From positions 248,624-312,623 of the forward strand of contig NZ_KB903272.1 of NCBI RefSeq assembly GCF_000379685.1: 64,000 bases of DNA. The letters are read 5' to 3'. The stretch comes from Catelliglobosispora koreensis DSM 44566 (GTDB lineage: Bacteria > Actinomycetota > Actinomycetes > Mycobacteriales > Micromonosporaceae). Under the pieces are notes generated by a model, which was given only the letters and a program-made list of their open reading frames with translations, made no database searches and was not told the DNA's origin. The position numbers were made by a program, and so were the translations under genes. Numbering within the stretch: the first letter of the stretch is position 1; the number at the start of each line of letters is the position of its first letter. Of this stretch, positions 63,468 to 64,000 are shown one piece after another.

Positions 63468-64000
63468 GTGGATACGCCACTGTCCAAACTGGTGGGTGCC
63501 AAGACGGCGAAGGCGCTGGCGACCAGCCTGGATCTGTATACGGCCGGAGACCTGCTCTATCACGTGCCCCGGCGTTACGAGAAGCGCGGTGAGCACACCA
63601 ACATCCGCTTCCTGGAGACCGGCGATGACGTGACGGTCATGGCACAGGTCATGAACACCAACGTTCGCCGCAACCGGGGCAAGGTGACACACCTGCTTGA
63701 GGTGATCGTCGGCGATGGACTGGGCGGGCAGTTGACGCTAACCTACTTCAACCAGCCGTGGCGTGAGCGCGATCTCAAGCCTGGGCAGTGGGGTTTGTTC
63801 GCGGGCAAGGTGACCGAGTTTCGCGGCAAGCGCCAGCTCAACGGGCCGGAATACATCTTGCTCGATGGGGCTGACTGGGACGCGGAGATGGAGTCGTTCG
63901 CCGGTGCTCTGATCCCGGTCTATCCGAGTGCGGCCAAGCTGCCAACCTGGGTTATCGCGCGCTGTGTGCGGGTCGTTTTGGACACGGTGCAGATGCCGCC
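63468..64000 (+). CDS. recG: ATP-dependent DNA helicase RecG (3' partial)
   Basis: The first 177 codons are visible and run off the right edge. The wedge-domain OB fold is recognisable: LVGAKTAKALATSLDLYTAG, GDLLYHVPRRYEKRG, VTVMAQVMNTNVRRNRGKVT, LTLTYFNQPW and GKVTEFRGKRQLNGPEYILL. RecG remodels stalled replication forks and branched DNA. The helicase motifs lie outside the window. GTG 63468 begins three bases after the DAK2 stop, so the pair is cotranscribed. Confidence 0.93.
   Translation, partial: MDTPLSKLVGAKTAKALATSLDLYTAGDLLYHVPRRYEKRGEHTNIRFLETGDDVTVMAQVMNTNVRRNRGKVTHLLEVIVGDGLGGQLTLTYFNQPWRERDLKPGQWGLFAGKVTEFRGKRQLNGPEYILLDGADWDAEMESFAGALIPVYPSAAKLPTWVIARCVRVVLDTVQMP

Overview
The window is high-GC chromosomal DNA from an actinomycete. 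The evidence is GTG and TTG starts, many genes with no Shine-Dalgarno site, an RNase HI-CobC type fusion, actinobacterial LigB, NdgR-type control of leuCD, coenzyme F420 genes (cofC, npdG), lysine-rich H1-like nucleoid proteins and a class A RNase P RNA. The gene order resembles Micromonosporales and Streptomyces-type chromosomes. I cannot fix the family from sequence alone. I see no phage genes, insertion sequences or CRISPR array. The content is core chromosome with a few accessory genes.

Layout. 1-1341 is the 3' part of a GGDEF-EAL c-di-GMP protein. 1374-10831 is a branched-chain amino acid and serine block: an ilvB leader peptide and attenuator, ilvB-ilvN-ilvC, an inserted GT55-type mannosyl-3-phosphoglycerate synthase, serA, a GNAT, leuB and ilvE. 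11046-16491 holds a small primase/polymerase-like protein divergent from an HTH-flavoprotein-Nif3 set, then a zinc-ribbon coiled coil, RNase H/CobC and DUF5522. 16442-24459 holds a C39-like peptidase, LigB, an H1-like protein, an RNB ribonuclease, a hydrolase, a Nudix protein, a peroxiredoxin and a multidomain DEDDh exonuclease. 24447-30038 is small enzymes, rnpB on the minus strand, a TauE/SafE exporter and npdG. 30122-38524 holds panB, nadE, glnA2, small membrane proteins, RecQ, gntK and a GntR regulator. 38562-43206 holds small hypotheticals, an FAA hydrolase, tRNA-Gln(CUG), tRNA-Glu(CUC) and a DUF3352 protein.

The right end holds ndgR divergent from leuC-leuD, a HupS-type HU/H1 fusion, a TetR/DoxX divergent pair, a polyphosphate block (CYTH-CHAD and ppk) with cofC, plsC-gpsA and a PLP lyase, a secreted GH9 cellulase with CelR/CebR-like operators, ddl, DUF3515, an Lrp-type single-domain protein, thiL, rpmB, a DAK2 protein and the start of recG, cut by the window end.

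How it works together. ilvBNC, leuB, ilvE and leuCD supply most of valine, leucine and isoleucine synthesis. There are two separate control signals: a Val-Leu-Ile leader peptide with an attenuator before ilvB, and an IclR regulator with palindromes before leuC. panB draws on the same 2-ketoisovalerate pool. The strongest non-gene signals are the ilvB attenuator, the CelR-like boxes over a leaderless GH9 promoter, and a repeated -10 hexamer placed 6-8 nt before about 19 start codons. Two long intergenic inverted repeats have no known name. No stretch above 300 bases lacks a gene; the largest gap without one is about 220 bases.
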